From an uncultured Clostridium sp. (GTDB lineage: Bacteria > Bacillota > Clostridia > Clostridiales > Clostridiaceae): a stretch of DNA of 64,000 bases. Positions 35,839 to 46,397 of this stretch are shown piece after piece (the first letter of the stretch is position 1; every line of letters begins with the position of its first letter). The stretch covers positions 108,444 through 172,443 of the forward strand of contig CAIFEX010000003.1 of NCBI GenBank assembly GCA_903789665.1, written 5' to 3'. The notes below the pieces were generated by a model, which worked only from the letters and a program-made list of their open reading frames with translations, was not told where the DNA came from and searched no databases. The position numbers were made by a program, and so were the translations under genes.

Positions 35839-36402
35839 TTACGGCTTAACCGCCTTAACTACAAATATACTGTTGTTTGCAGTCATCATATAACTGTCAT
35901 CCCGGGTTTTATTTATAGAAACCTGTATGCACTCCACTTTACAGTTCATATTCCTGAGAACATTCAATGCCTTATATAAATTATCCAGGGTTATAAAATT
36001 CAGCACCATATTTGACTTGCTTTTCAACTTTAAACCGTATCTTTTTATTATATCCTCTATATTTCCCCCGCTGCCTCCAACAAATATGGCGTCAAATCCG
36101 GAATCTATATTCCCTTCTGCTTTGAGGGCCTCACCTTTTACAACAGTTAAATTATGTATATCGAATTTCTTCCTGTTCAATTCAATAAGCCGCAGGGCTT
36201 CTTCATCTTTTTCAATCGAAACGACATTCCCCCTGCTGCATATCTTAGCCAGCTGTATACTTATTGAGCCGGTACCGGCACCTATATCAAGCACTCTTGA
36301 ATTTTCTTCTACCTCCATTTTGGAAATACTTAGTATCCTTATTTCCTCTTTTGTCATCGGACAATTCCCTCTTATGAATTCATTATCCTTTATATATATC
36401 AT
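35839..36402 (-). CDS. cbiT: Cobalt-precorrin-6B C15-methyltransferase (decarboxylating)
   Basis: SAM-dependent methylation with decarboxylation of the C12 acetate. The class I SAM motif is VLDIGAGTGSISIQLA near residue 40, and DAIFVGGSGGNIEDII near 105 is typical of CbiT. At 187 aa it is the stand-alone form that in other bacteria is fused to CbiE as CobL. It overlaps cbiE by four bases (ATGA). Confidence 0.93.
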   Translation of the reverse strand: MIYIKDNEFIRGNCPMTKEEIRILSISKMEVEENSRVLDIGAGTGSISIQLAKICSRGNVVSIEKDEEALRLIELNRKKFDIHNLTVVKGEALKAEGNIDSGFDAIFVGGSGGNIEDIIKRYGLKLKSKSNMVLNFITLDNLYKALNVLRNMNCKVECIQVSINKTRDDSYMMTANNSIFVVKAVKP

Positions 36403-37022
36403 AAACTCTCTCCCTTTTTTTCTATTACAACTACGGAAAGTCCGGCAAATTTTTTATTTTTCATTTCCTCTACATCACCCACGGTAATCCTCTCATTTTG
36501 ATAGGAAAGATTTTCCCCCACGTACACTCTGGCCGCTATTGATTTACTTTCCAAAGCTCTGCACATATAGTCCGGAGAATGTACATTATCCGTAAACCAT
36601 ATAGATATCTTATTTTCTCTTACCACGTTACAAAAATCTTCCTGTCTTCCATGAAGGCTTCCTAAAAAAGCTCCCTGCCAGCTCAACTTTATTTTTGCCA
36701 TCATATACTGAAAAGAACTGATACCCGGGACAATCTCCATATTTCCCCGGTAATTTTTTTTTAAATACTCGGTTATGCCGTAATAGAGTGGATCTCCCGA
36801 GGCAGCTATTGATATATTCTTGTCCCCGTTGAGATCTATAACGTCCATTATACTGCTCAATTTTTTAACTACCATCTTTTCTCCGCTTATAAATTTCAAA
36901 CTGTCTACAGCTCTTTGAAAGCCAACCACTATATCGGATTGCTCCATTACAGATACTGCTTTTGGAAGTATATATTTCTCATTTCCGGGTCCTATTCCAA
37001 CTATAAAAACTTTTCCATCCAT
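36399..37022 (-). CDS. cbiE: Cobalt-precorrin-7 C5-methyltransferase
   Basis: SAM-dependent corrin methyltransferase. KVFIVGIGPGNEKYILPKA start, AASGDPLYYGITEYLKK near 75 and GISSFQYMMAKIKLSW near 100 mark CbiE. ATG 37022 is used (MDGKVF); the longer reading adds three residues. Paired with cbiT by a four-base overlap. Confidence 0.93.
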   Translation of the reverse strand: MDGKVFIVGIGPGNEKYILPKAVSVMEQSDIVVGFQRAVDSLKFISGEKMVVKKLSSIMDVIDLNGDKNISIAASGDPLYYGITEYLKKNYRGNMEIVPGISSFQYMMAKIKLSWQGAFLGSLHGRQEDFCNVVRENKISIWFTDNVHSPDYMCRALESKSIAARVYVGENLSYQNERITVGDVEEMKNKKFAGLSVVVIEKKGESL

Positions 37023-37042
37023 ATTTTTCACCTACTGCTGAG

Positions 37043-38122
37043 TTATTTTATGCTGCTGTAAAGTACTCCTGCCTTCATGGAATACATTATCACATCGGCA
37101 CTGATTGAACCATAAGTGTACTGCTCTATCTTATCCTTTATTTTTATGCCTATATTCTCATACAGTTTTTCATATCCCTTCCCAAGGAACTCCACAGCTC
37201 CTTCCGTAGTTTTCTGACTGTATACCTTCCTTACAAGTTCTGCAGGTTTACCCATAAGGGCAAGTTCAAGAGCCAGAGTCTCAAGCCTCATACCCGATAC
37301 CCTGCTGTGAGTGTTAAAACATCCGGAGGCAACCTTGCTGAGTTTTCCTATATGTCCTACTACAAGCACTTTTTTTATTTTCTTATCCATACAGCAATTT
37401 AAGGCAAACCCGACATAATTGGACATTATCACCATCTTATTTCTATCCAGCTTCAATTTTGATGCCATGTCTTTACCCATACTTCCAAAGAGAAGGATCA
37501 AGTCATCATATCCCCGGGCAGATTTTTGGCTTATTTCCAGCTCAACAGACTGCATAAGGGCTTCTTCTGACATGGGCATTACAATTCCCGTAGTTCCAAG
37601 TATGGATATTCCCCCAACTATATTCAGCCTAGGGTTAAAAGTCTTCTTAGCTATTTCTTCTCCCTTTGGAACAAAAATTGTTATCTCAACACCGCATTTT
37701 CCGGGAAGCACTTCCTCTACTTCTTTTTTAATCATCTTTCTGGGGACCGGATTTATGGCATATTCTCCTTTTTTTACATAGAGGCCATCTCCTTGAACTA
37801 CGCCAACTCCCCTGCCGCCCTTTAGAACATATCCATCGGGAATTTTCCTGGCCATCGCCCATATTTCTATGCCGTCCGTTGCGTCGATGTCATCTCCACC
37901 GTCTTTCAAGACACAGCATTTTACACAATCCTTTTCCATGATCCTGCTGTGAACAGGTATTAAAAGTTCAATCCCCTTGGGAGTATCTATTTTAACTTCC
38001 TTGGGTTCACTGCCGAAATACAGCATTGTTACCGCCGCTTTTGCAGCTGCAGCTGCACAGGAACCCGTGGTATATCCGCATCTTAATTTTTTCCCATCAT
38101 GATTTACATACATATCCAGCAC
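37043..38122 (-). CDS. cbiD: Cobalt-precorrin-5B C1-methyltransferase
   Basis: Methylates C1 in the anaerobic pathway. The signature [16 protein letters not shown] is near residue 16, [10 protein letters not shown] near 72, and the segment [14 protein letters not shown] near 250 is conserved. Start is GTG 38122 with GAGGTG upstream. It is diagnostic of the oxygen-independent route. Confidence 0.95.
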   Translation of the reverse strand: MLDMYVNHDGKKLRCGYTTGSCAAAAAKAAVTMLYFGSEPKEVKIDTPKGIELLIPVHSRIMEKDCVKCCVLKDGGDDIDATDGIEIWAMARKIPDGYVLKGGRGVGVVQGDGLYVKKGEYAINPVPRKMIKKEVEEVLPGKCGVEITIFVPKGEEIAKKTFNPRLNIVGGISILGTTGIVMPMSEEALMQSVELEISQKSARGYDDLILLFGSMGKDMASKLKLDRNKMVIMSNYVGFALNCCMDKKIKKVLVVGHIGKLSKVASGCFNTHSRVSGMRLETLALELALMGKPAELVRKVYSQKTTEGAVEFLGKGYEKLYENIGIKIKDKIEQYTYGSISADVIMYSMKAGVLYSSIK

Positions 38123-38141
38123 GTTTTATCACCTCAAAGCA

Positions 38142-38762
38142 TTATCTGGTTATCATATACATAAGTGAATTGACTATTGCCGCTGCTATATTGCTTCCAC
38201 CTTTTCTCCCTCTTATAGTTATCATGGGAATATCAAGTTTTTCTATTTCCCTCTTGGATTCTTCGGCCCCCACAAAACCCACCGGGGCTCCAACTATAAA
38301 TTCAGGATCTGCCTTCTTTTCAATCGTAAGTTCCTTCAATCTAAAAAGAGCAGTAGGAGCATTTCCAAACACAAAAAATCTTACCCCCTCTTCAGCAGCT
38401 TTTTCCACTGCTGCCATGGAACGAGTTATTCCGCTGCCCTTAGCCATACGTGCTATTTCAGCCCTGTTTACAAAACATTCAACCCTGCAATCAAGCTTTT
38501 TCAGTGCCTTTTTGTTTATACCGGCTGCTGCCATATTCGTATCTGTGTAAATAGTTACTCCATTTCCCAAAAGCTGAAGTGCAGCATCTATAGCCCCCTG
38601 TCTTATGTATATTATGTCCTTATACTGTGGATCCCCTGTAGTATGTATCACTCTTTTCACTACAGAAAGTTCCCTATCTGAAAAACTATGTTTCCCAATT
38701 TCCCTCTCTATTATTTCAAAACTTCTTTTTTCTATATACATAGGTGATTTTATATAATCCAT
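38142..38762 (-). CDS. cbiC: Cobalt-precorrin-8 methylmutase
   Basis: Moves the methyl group from C11 to C12 to give cobyrinic acid. RVIHTTGDPQYKDII contains the catalytic His, then DTNMAAAGIN and GAPVGFVGAEESK with TIRGRKGGSNIAAA at the end. 206 aa, normal length. Confidence 0.95.
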   Translation of the reverse strand: MDYIKSPMYIEKRSFEIIEREIGKHSFSDRELSVVKRVIHTTGDPQYKDIIYIRQGAIDAALQLLGNGVTIYTDTNMAAAGINKKALKKLDCRVECFVNRAEIARMAKGSGITRSMAAVEKAAEEGVRFFVFGNAPTALFRLKELTIEKKADPEFIVGAPVGFVGAEESKREIEKLDIPMITIRGRKGGSNIAAAIVNSLMYMITR

Positions 38763-38766
38763 AACA

Positions 38767-39843
38767 TCATTTACCCTTTCTGATATCTACAAGAACCGTA
38801 CCGTCTATATTGGCCTCATCAAAGCTTCCCATATTGTCCATCACGTAAAGAGCTGCTTCTATTATTTCAAATGCCATGGGACATCCCGAGCCCTCTCCAA
38901 GCCTCATTCCCAAATTGAGCATGGGATTCAGGCCCAATTCTTTCATTACATATTTAATAGCAGGTTCTGCCGAAAGATGAGAAGCAAAAATATAATCCAC
39001 TACCTTCCTGTTCAACCTGAAAGCACAGAGGGCAGCCACTGCAGATATAAAGCCATCGATCACAATGGGCATTCTGTTTTTGGCAGCTCCTAGAAAGCAG
39101 CCGCATATCCCTGCTATATCAAATCCTCCAACTTTTGACAAAGTATCGATTGGATCATTGGAGTCCGGTTCATTTACAGCAATAGCACGCCGTACTGCTT
39201 CTTTCTTGGCATCAAACTGGCTGTCCGTAATTCCTGAACCCTTTCCAACAGTCATATCTACGGGCAGATTTTTAAGTACACTTAAAACTGCAGAGCTGGT
39301 AGCTGTATTGCATACTCCCATTTCGCCCGTACCAAACATATCATATCCTTTTTTAACAAGTCCATCCACTATCTCAATTCCAGCTTCAATGGCCTTCACA
39401 CATTCTTCCTTTGTCATAGCCGGTTCTCTAGTCATATCTTTAGTTCCATAAGCTACCTTTTTGTCTATGATTCCGGGATCCTTAAAATCATAATCCACAC
39501 CAACATCAACTACAGTTCTATCCGCCTTAAAAAAATCTCCAAGCACGCATACACCTGTTATGCCTCTTACAAAATTTTTAGTAACAGTCACCGTAAGATC
39601 TTTAGGACAGCTGCTCAAGCTCTTATTCCAGATTCCATTGTCCGAGCACATTATAACTATATTTTTCTTGTGAATTTTGTTATGCGTTTTCCCCGTTATC
39701 CCGGCCATCTTGGCTATTATATTTTCAAGCTCTCCAAGACTTCCTATAGGTTTTGAAAGATTATCTATAGATTTCCAGGCCCTTTTTACAGCTTCCTCAT
39801 TTTTACCTTCTATAGCCTTTAAGGTCTGTTTCAATAACTCCAT
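38767..39843 (-). CDS. cobT: Nicotinate-nucleotide:dimethylbenzimidazole phosphoribosyltransferase
   Basis: Activates the lower-ligand base as its alpha-ribotide. IDNLSKPIGSLGELE near residue 27, FGTGEMGVCNTATSSAV near 170 and the catalytic Glu in LNLGMRLGEGSGCPMA near 315 are clear. ATG 39843 overlaps the cbiA stop as TGATG. The native base (DMB or another benzimidazole/purine) cannot be told from the sequence; no bza genes are in the window. Confidence 0.95.
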   Translation of the reverse strand: MELLKQTLKAIEGKNEEAVKRAWKSIDNLSKPIGSLGELENIIAKMAGITGKTHNKIHKKNIVIMCSDNGIWNKSLSSCPKDLTVTVTKNFVRGITGVCVLGDFFKADRTVVDVGVDYDFKDPGIIDKKVAYGTKDMTREPAMTKEECVKAIEAGIEIVDGLVKKGYDMFGTGEMGVCNTATSSAVLSVLKNLPVDMTVGKGSGITDSQFDAKKEAVRRAIAVNEPDSNDPIDTLSKVGGFDIAGICGCFLGAAKNRMPIVIDGFISAVAALCAFRLNRKVVDYIFASHLSAEPAIKYVMKELGLNPMLNLGMRLGEGSGCPMAFEIIEAALYVMDNMGSFDEANIDGTVLVDIRKGK

Positions 39844-41189
39844 CAATATACTTCCTCTCTTCTAATTTTCCCAGTAATTTCTTTAATCATATTTAAATTT
39901 CCAAAGAAGTGAACATGGGCGTAAGCTCCCAACGTGTTCTTATTTATATATCCGCAGTTCCACCGTTTTACCATGCCATTATATGTATCCTTGGTAACTG
40001 TATAGATTTTCTTTTCATCTGATTCAATATGGGATTTATGAAACTCATGGCAATTTATTTTCAACCCCAGAGGCAAAATATTGTTCTTCTCAGTTACCTC
40101 AATTTGAGCATATCCGAAGTTCTGGAGTTTTGAAGTCATATAGGCTTTCCCATTAAAAAATCCCACTGTATTGAAAATACGTCCGCTGTCCATTCCCTGG
40201 ATACCTTCCATCAAGTACATGAGCCCTCCGCATTCGGCATAACAATTGAGTCCTGAGCTCAAACTTTTATTTATGCTGTTTAACATGGATTTATTGCGGC
40301 TCAGTTCTTTTATAAAGACTTCCGGGTAACCACCCCCAATATACAAAAAATTTATATCTTCAGGCAGACATTTATCTTTTAGAGGACTGAAGAATACAAC
40401 TTCCCCGCATTCCTCAAGAAGCTCTATATTTTCCCTATAGTAAAAACTAAAAGCTTTGTCACAGGCCACTGCCGTCTTTATTCCCCTGTCCTTAAGGTGG
40501 TATTCATCTTCAAAATCAGGACTTTCCTTAAAAAACTTCAACAGCATATTCATATCTATATTTTTCAAAACAAGTTCACTGCACAATTCTATCTTTTCAT
40601 TTAAATCTTCAACTTCCCTGCTTTGAATCAGCCCCAAATGCCTGCTTTCCAATGAAAGTCTCTCATCTTTCGGTATATATCCAAATACCTTTAAATTGCA
40701 ATTTTTTTCTACCGCAGCCTTCAAAAGCCTATAATAGCCTTCACTTATATTATTAAAAATAACCCCGCACACGTCTACGTTTTCAAAATCAACTATCCCA
40801 TTTATTTCAGCACATAGTGTAGTGCTTTGAGGCTTAGGGCTTATGATCAAAACTACCGGAAGATTCAAGATTTCGGCCACGTGTGCTGTTGAATATCTGC
40901 TGTCTATCCCCTTGCCGTCATAAAGTCCCATAACTCCCTCAACTATACCCAGATCTCCGCTGCCTCTGCCAAAAGATGCCTTTACTCCATCTTCACCCAT
41001 AAGATAAATGTCAAGATTTCTGGAATCCACACCAGTTATACTTTTATGAAACGCAGGATCTATATAATCGGGACCTACTTTATACCCCTGGACACTGTAT
41101 CCGCTCTTTATAAGAGCCTTCATAATACCCAGGGTTATTGTAGTTTTCCCACCTCCACTGCTGTCTGAAGATATAATAATACTTTTCAA
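39843..41189 (-). CDS. cbiA: Cobyrinate a,c-diamide synthase
   Basis: ATP- and glutamine-dependent amidation of the a and c side chains. The N-terminal P-loop is SSDSSGGGKTTITLGIM, and GYKVGPDYIDPAFH and VEGVMGLYDG follow. The C-terminal glutaminase domain has IGGGYPEVF and the nucleophile Cys in NCYAECGGLMYL. 448 aa is typical. Confidence 0.95.
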   Translation of the reverse strand: MKSIIISSDSSGGGKTTITLGIMKALIKSGYSVQGYKVGPDYIDPAFHKSITGVDSRNLDIYLMGEDGVKASFGRGSGDLGIVEGVMGLYDGKGIDSRYSTAHVAEILNLPVVLIISPKPQSTTLCAEINGIVDFENVDVCGVIFNNISEGYYRLLKAAVEKNCNLKVFGYIPKDERLSLESRHLGLIQSREVEDLNEKIELCSELVLKNIDMNMLLKFFKESPDFEDEYHLKDRGIKTAVACDKAFSFYYRENIELLEECGEVVFFSPLKDKCLPEDINFLYIGGGYPEVFIKELSRNKSMLNSINKSLSSGLNCYAECGGLMYLMEGIQGMDSGRIFNTVGFFNGKAYMTSKLQNFGYAQIEVTEKNNILPLGLKINCHEFHKSHIESDEKKIYTVTKDTYNGMVKRWNCGYINKNTLGAYAHVHFFGNLNMIKEITGKIRREEVY

Positions 41190-41205
41190 AGCAACCTCTA
41201 CCTTT

Positions 41206-42180
41206 CTAGTTTCCCTCTTCTTTTATCCACCTGCATATGTCTATGGCATAATAGGTAATTATCAAACCTGCCCCGGCCCTCTTCATACATGTGAGCATCT
41301 CTTTCACTATGGCCTTCTCATCTATAAGACCTGCTTTAGCCGCCGACTTCACCATAGCAAATTCTCCGCTTACATTGTACGTTGCTATAGGTACATCGAA
41401 CCTGTCTCTGGCTGCTCTAACCACATCCAGATAAGCCATAGCCGGCTTTACCATTACTATGTCCGCACCTTCTTTTATATCGTCTTCTATTTCAAGCATT
41501 GCCTCCCTTACATTGCCGGGATCCATCTGGTATCCCTTTCTATTTCCAAACTTAGGTGCTGAATCTGCAGCATCTCTAAAAGGTCCATAAAATGCCGAAC
41601 AGTATTTGGCACTGTAGGCCATTATACCTACATTTTTAAATCCATTTTCATCCAGCGTATTTCTGATAGCCTGGACTCTTCCATCCATCATATCTGAAGG
41701 TGCTACCATGTCAGCTCCTGCTTCAGCATGCGACAAAGCTATTTTTGCAATGTATTTAATAGTTTCATCGTTATCCACTTCATGATCATGAACTATCCCG
41801 CAGTGTCCATGGCTGGTGTATTCACACATGCACACATCGGTAATTACAAAAAGTTCTGGGTCCAATTCCTTAAGCTTTCTAACGGCCCTTTGAACTATTC
41901 CATTTTTCTCAAAAGCCGAAGTCCCAACTTCATCTTTATATCCTGGAATTCCAAACAAAATTACACTCTTTACTCCTGCATCCTTAAGTTCATCTACGAC
42001 GTCGTGGAGTCTGTCTATGGAATAGTGATAGTTGTTTTCCAGAGAAGATATCTCCTCTTTAACATTTTCCCCTTCTACTACAAATACCGGATAGATAAAA
42101 TCTTTCCTGTTAAGAGTTGTCTCTCTTACCATATCCCTTATAACTTGATTTTTTCTAAGTCTTCTGTGTCTTGTAAACAT
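41206..42180 (-). CDS. hemB: Porphobilinogen synthase (delta-aminolevulinate dehydratase)
   Basis: Condenses two aminolevulinates. The zinc-binding Cys cluster is [13 protein letters not shown] near residue 120. The two catalytic lysines lie in [15 protein letters not shown] and [13 protein letters not shown]. 324 aa, normal. Placed inside the cobalamin operon, it feeds tetrapyrrole flux to corrin synthesis. Confidence 0.96.
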   Translation of the reverse strand: MFTRHRRLRKNQVIRDMVRETTLNRKDFIYPVFVVEGENVKEEISSLENNYHYSIDRLHDVVDELKDAGVKSVILFGIPGYKDEVGTSAFEKNGIVQRAVRKLKELDPELFVITDVCMCEYTSHGHCGIVHDHEVDNDETIKYIAKIALSHAEAGADMVAPSDMMDGRVQAIRNTLDENGFKNVGIMAYSAKYCSAFYGPFRDAADSAPKFGNRKGYQMDPGNVREAMLEIEDDIKEGADIVMVKPAMAYLDVVRAARDRFDVPIATYNVSGEFAMVKSAAKAGLIDEKAIVKEMLTCMKRAGAGLIITYYAIDICRWIKEEGN

Positions 42181-42221
42181 TCTTCATTACTACCTTTCCT
42201 CATTATATTAAAATTAATTTT

Positions 42222-43709
42222 TTAACCGCGGGCTGCACACTTTGAACTGTTCATTGTATGGACAATAGTATCTATTACGCCCTCTGTAGTATATTCCCGG
42301 GACATATGATAACATATGCCGTGTTTTTCCAACTCTTTACCTGTTATAGGGCCTATGGAAACCACCTCTTTTTGTTTTATAGCCTCGGTTCCCACAAGAT
42401 GTATCATATTTCTAACTGTAGTGGGACTGGTAAAAATCACTATATCCACGCCGTCAAAACATTTTTTATCGGGCAGTTCTCCCATTTCAGTCTCATAAGT
42501 ATAACACTCATCTACAATACATCCCTCCCCGCGCAGGGCTTCTGCCAGATAGGGTCTTGAATTTTTAGATCTGGGAATAAATATTTTATCTCCTTTTTTC
42601 ACAAATTTTTTCATTTTATCATGCAGACTTTCAGCTACAAATTTGTCTGCTACCATTTCCGGTATAATCCCTCTCTGTTTTATAGCTTTTTCTGTGGCAG
42701 GTCCTATAGCTGTAAATTTTCCTTTTATTTTCCTGATATCATAATTTTCACTCAAAAGCCTGTCAAAGAAACTATTCACTCCATTTACACTCGTAAAGAC
42801 AATATAGTCGTAATTCTGAAGCTTGTGCATATATTTTTTAATATTCTCTGAAGTATATTTTATTTTAATAGAATGTATTTCAGTAACTTCCGCTCCCAAA
42901 TCCAGCAGTTTCTGCCGCATTCCTTTGGACTGAGCTTTTGATCTGGTAATACAGATGTTTTTACCAAACAGGGGCTTTTTCTCATACCAATTCAACTTGT
43001 CACTGAACTCAACCACTTCGCCTATTACTATAATACAGGGAGAATTCAACGAGGCTGCATTTACTTTTTGACATATGTCTTCAAGCTTGCCTGCAACTTT
43101 TTTCTGCCGTGCAGTAGTTCCCCTCATAACTACCGCACAGGGCACATTTTTATTCATTCCATTTTCTATTAAATTATTACATATTGTGCTCAGATTTTCA
43201 AAACCCATTAAAAAAATCAAGGTACCGCCTATCTTGGCTGCGGCACTCCAATTTATATCCAATTTGTCCGCAGTTTTTCCTGTAAATACATGAAAACTTC
43301 TGGCTATTTTTCTGTGTGTAACAGGTATGCCTGCATAATTCAGCACAGAAATAGGTGATGTAATCCCTGGTACAACTTCAAATTCAATTCCCTCTTTCAA
43401 AAGGGCAAAAGCTTCTTCCCCGCCTCTTCCAAATATGTAGGGATCCCCTCCCTTTATTCTTCCGACTATATAACCTTCTTTTGCCAGCCTAACAAGCATG
43501 TTATTTATTTCATTCTGGCTCTTGTAATGACATCCCGGTTCTTTCCCGCAGTAATATACTTTACAGTGCTCATTTAGATATTTTAAAGCTCCCGTACCTG
43601 CCAGTCTGTCATACATCACGGCAGTACATTCACTGAGTTTTCTTGCAGCTTTTAATGTTATGAGCTCTTCATCGCCGGGACCTACTCCTATAAGATAAAC
43701 TTTACCCAT
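42222..43709 (-). CDS. cobA-hemD: Fused uroporphyrinogen-III C-methyltransferase / uroporphyrinogen-III synthase
   Basis: Residues 1-245 are the SAM-dependent methyltransferase (KVYLIGVGPGDEELITLKA, GRIKGGDPYIFGRGGEEA and GITSPISVLNYAGIPVTHR), making precorrin-2. Residues 250-495 are HemD (ITRSKAQSKGMRQKLLDLGA, FTSVNGVNSFF, FTSPTTVRNM). The fusion joins consecutive steps and is common in clostridia. ATG 43709 is used (MGKVYL). Confidence 0.95.
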   Translation of the reverse strand: MGKVYLIGVGPGDEELITLKAARKLSECTAVMYDRLAGTGALKYLNEHCKVYYCGKEPGCHYKSQNEINNMLVRLAKEGYIVGRIKGGDPYIFGRGGEEAFALLKEGIEFEVVPGITSPISVLNYAGIPVTHRKIARSFHVFTGKTADKLDINWSAAAKIGGTLIFLMGFENLSTICNNLIENGMNKNVPCAVVMRGTTARQKKVAGKLEDICQKVNAASLNSPCIIVIGEVVEFSDKLNWYEKKPLFGKNICITRSKAQSKGMRQKLLDLGAEVTEIHSIKIKYTSENIKKYMHKLQNYDYIVFTSVNGVNSFFDRLLSENYDIRKIKGKFTAIGPATEKAIKQRGIIPEMVADKFVAESLHDKMKKFVKKGDKIFIPRSKNSRPYLAEALRGEGCIVDECYTYETEMGELPDKKCFDGVDIVIFTSPTTVRNMIHLVGTEAIKQKEVVSIGPITGKELEKHGICYHMSREYTTEGVIDTIVHTMNSSKCAARG

Positions 43710-43721
43710 ATGCAACCTCCT

Positions 43722-44594
43722 CTAAGGATTAATTATATCTTCAGCAAGTTTTTTACCTAAAAGAATATAATTTTTCCTGTCACCTGTTATATCTTTTTTA
43801 ATCAATTTATCTCCTACCATGAATATTCCCATGATATTTATAAGATCACCATCTATTTCGGCATAGGCACCTATAGTGGAACGGCAATCTCCATTTAATC
43901 TCCGCATAAAACTTCTCTCAGCTTCCACACAAATTCTTGTATTTTCGTCATTTAATTTCATAAAAAGATCTCTGTGTCCGCTCTCTTTTCTTATTTCAAT
44001 TCCCAGGGCCCCCTGTCCAATAGCAGGTACCAATTTCCCTACCGGAAAATAATCTGTAATTAAATTTTCAAGTTTTAGCCTTTTGATGCCCGCCGCAGCT
44101 AAAACTATACCCTGTAAATTTCGTTCCCTCATCTTTTTTATTCTGGTCTGTATATTTCCCCTTATAGAAACCACTTCTAAATCAGGTCTTAATGTTTTTA
44201 TCTGGGCAGCTCTTCTGTTACTGCTTGTACCAATTCTTGAACCGCGGGGCAGCTCTTCAAAATGAACATTATCCACAGAAACAAATGCATCCCTTACATC
44301 TTCTCTTTCCAATACAGCTGCTATCTCAAATTCATCCGGAACATCAAAAGGTACATCTTTCATGCTGTGAACCGCAGCATCAGCCTCATCTTTTAAAAGA
44401 GCAAGTTCGATTTCCTTCAGGAAAAGTCCCTTTCCGCCTATTTTGTCTAAAGACACGTCAAGCCTTTTATCCCCGGTAGTTTCTATAAGCACTTTCTGAC
44501 ATTCGACGCCAAAGTTTTTTTCCAGTATGTCCATAACTATTTCAGTCTGGAGCTGTGCCAATTTACTTTTTCGGGTTGCAATCTTAAACTTCAA
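43722..44594 (-). CDS. hemC: Hydroxymethylbilane synthase (porphobilinogen deaminase)
   Basis: Polymerises four porphobilinogens. [14 protein letters not shown] start, [14 protein letters not shown] near residue 80, [12 protein letters not shown] near 145 and the dipyrromethane cofactor Cys in [15 protein letters not shown] near 235. Start is probably TTG 44594, with AGGATGGTG upstream. It ends 12 bases before cobA-hemD. Confidence 0.95.
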   Translation of the reverse strand: MKFKIATRKSKLAQLQTEIVMDILEKNFGVECQKVLIETTGDKRLDVSLDKIGGKGLFLKEIELALLKDEADAAVHSMKDVPFDVPDEFEIAAVLEREDVRDAFVSVDNVHFEELPRGSRIGTSSNRRAAQIKTLRPDLEVVSIRGNIQTRIKKMRERNLQGIVLAAAGIKRLKLENLITDYFPVGKLVPAIGQGALGIEIRKESGHRDLFMKLNDENTRICVEAERSFMRRLNGDCRSTIGAYAEIDGDLINIMGIFMVGDKLIKKDITGDRKNYILLGKKLAEDIINP

Positions 44595-44631
44595 ATAACA
44601 TCACCATCCTGCAGCAAAATAATTTGCCATT

Positions 44632-45264
44632 CTATCCAAAAAACATTTTTATAATCTCAGAAGATTTTCCTTCTTTATAAAAAAAATAGAAATCCTCAGT
44701 ACAGACAAATCTCATAATTTTTTTCCTAATATCTTCATTCTCTATACTATTCCTCATTTTAGAAGTAAATTTTACAAAATCATCATAGTTTCTTAAGTAC
44801 CCCACTGCTTTCTCTGCAATAAAAACCGAAGTAATAGGGGAAATTCCTACATTTCTAGTATTGATCCCCAGTGAAATATTTTCTGTATTCCTCTGGCAGG
44901 GAACAATACAATTTCCTCTTTGAGGTTCAGAGGCATCCAGATAAATTTTACACAGTTGGCTGCAGTGCCTTCCTATAACCCTGTTTAGCTTTTTATCGCC
45001 GGTGGCAATTACTACAATATGTGCATCCTCTATATACTTTCTCTGATACTTTCCCTTTATCATATCGATATTGTCCTTTATACCGTCAAATTCTCCGATA
45101 AATTCCGGTGAAAGGACACACACCCGGCATCCTTTTAATGCAAACGTCCTGGATTTTATATAAGCCGCCCTTCCTCCTCCTATTACCACTACCTTTATCT
45201 TTGACGGCAGAAGTGCAAGAAAAGCACTTGAATAATTCTCAAATGGTCTTTCATTCAATCTCAA
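44632..45264 (-). CDS. Precorrin-2 dehydrogenase (sirohydrochlorin synthase, Met8/CysG-N type)
   Basis: NAD-dependent oxidation of precorrin-2 to sirohydrochlorin. The NAD site VVVIGGGRAAYIKSRTFALKG is near residue 26 and DASEPQRGNCIVPCQR near 112, as in Met8p/CysG N-domains. At 210 aa it lacks a fused methyltransferase. It provides the substrate for CbiK. Gene symbols vary (sirC, cysG-N), so none is given. Confidence 0.88.
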   Translation of the reverse strand: MRLNERPFENYSSAFLALLPSKIKVVVIGGGRAAYIKSRTFALKGCRVCVLSPEFIGEFDGIKDNIDMIKGKYQRKYIEDAHIVVIATGDKKLNRVIGRHCSQLCKIYLDASEPQRGNCIVPCQRNTENISLGINTRNVGISPITSVFIAEKAVGYLRNYDDFVKFTSKMRNSIENEDIRKKIMRFVCTEDFYFFYKEGKSSEIIKMFFG

Positions 45265-45276
45265 TATCCCCCTAAG

Positions 45277-46368
45277 CTATATATTTCCCAGCACACTCAG
45301 CAATCTCTGATTTCTGCTTCTGTCTTTTATGGCCAGCCTTATAAACCTATCATCCAATTTTCTGAAATTGCTGCATTTCCTTATAAGTATACCTGCATTT
45401 AAACACTTTCTATACAGCTTTTCACAACTCATATCTCCCAGTTTGCAAAGTACAAAATTACTGTAAGTATCATATATCTTTTCTATAACGGGAATTGCCT
45501 TTAAACTCTCCAGCATAAATTTTCTTTCCATTTCAATCCACTTCAAAGAATTATCCATATAGCATTCATCCTGAAGAACATGTTCAGCCGCTGTCTCTGC
45601 AAAACAATTTATATTCCACGGATTTTGCTTGGTCCTTATTTTATCCATTAATTTTACATCTTTGCAAACACCGTAGCCAAATCTTATTCCGGGCAGTGCA
45701 AAAAACTTTGTAAGAGCCCTTACAATAAAAATACATCTGAACTGTTTCATCTCTCTTAAAAAGCTGCAGCCTATCTTACCTGTAAATTCAACAAATGCCT
45801 CGTCTATAATTATCGTCTTATGATTTTTATTGCAAAAATTCACAATCTCATAAAATTTGTCCTTATCTATTATACCTCCATTTGGATTATTGGGATTTCC
45901 CAAAATCAAAGCATCTGCATTTTTAATTTTCAGTTTAATATCTTCATAATCATAATCCATGTTATCAGTCAAGCTGGAATAACTTACACTGCAGCCCCAT
46001 TTTAGTGCATCTTTTTCATACTCTATAAAAGAAGGTACTACTATGCAGACACTATTAAAGCAGCTTATAACCAGATCTATTATTTCAGAAGCCCCATTTC
46101 CAAGTACGATGTCACTATCATCCAGGCTCAATTCTCCATTGCACTTGTTATTTCCAAAATAGTTCTCTGAAAAATCCAAATATTTCCTTATGATATATTT
46201 TAATTTTCTATATTCAACATCCGGATATCTTTCTACATTTTTCAGTGCTTCATCTACATTTTTTTTGAAACTGGAGGGTACTCCCAGAGGATTTATATTA
46301 GAGCTAAAATCCAGAAGTTCTCTTCCCTTTAAAATACCCTCTGTATATACATCTCCGCCATGCTCCAT
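45277..46368 (-). CDS. cobD: L-threonine-O-3-phosphate decarboxylase
   Basis: PLP enzyme making (R)-1-aminopropan-2-ol phosphate. MEHGGDVYTEGILKG and LLDFSSNINPLGVP mark the start, GNPNNPNGG and IIDEAFVEF the cofactor region, and the PLP lysine is in VRALTKFFALPGIRFGYG. I use ATG 46368, 29 bases after the cbiB stop; the longer reading to 46470 lies inside cbiB. Works with PduX of the same operon. Confidence 0.92.
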   Translation of the reverse strand: MEHGGDVYTEGILKGRELLDFSSNINPLGVPSSFKKNVDEALKNVERYPDVEYRKLKYIIRKYLDFSENYFGNNKCNGELSLDDSDIVLGNGASEIIDLVISCFNSVCIVVPSFIEYEKDALKWGCSVSYSSLTDNMDYDYEDIKLKIKNADALILGNPNNPNGGIIDKDKFYEIVNFCNKNHKTIIIDEAFVEFTGKIGCSFLREMKQFRCIFIVRALTKFFALPGIRFGYGVCKDVKLMDKIRTKQNPWNINCFAETAAEHVLQDECYMDNSLKWIEMERKFMLESLKAIPVIEKIYDTYSNFVLCKLGDMSCEKLYRKCLNAGILIRKCSNFRKLDDRFIRLAIKDRSRNQRLLSVLGNI

Positions 46369-46397
46369 TATACACACGTCCCAACTCTTATTTTTAT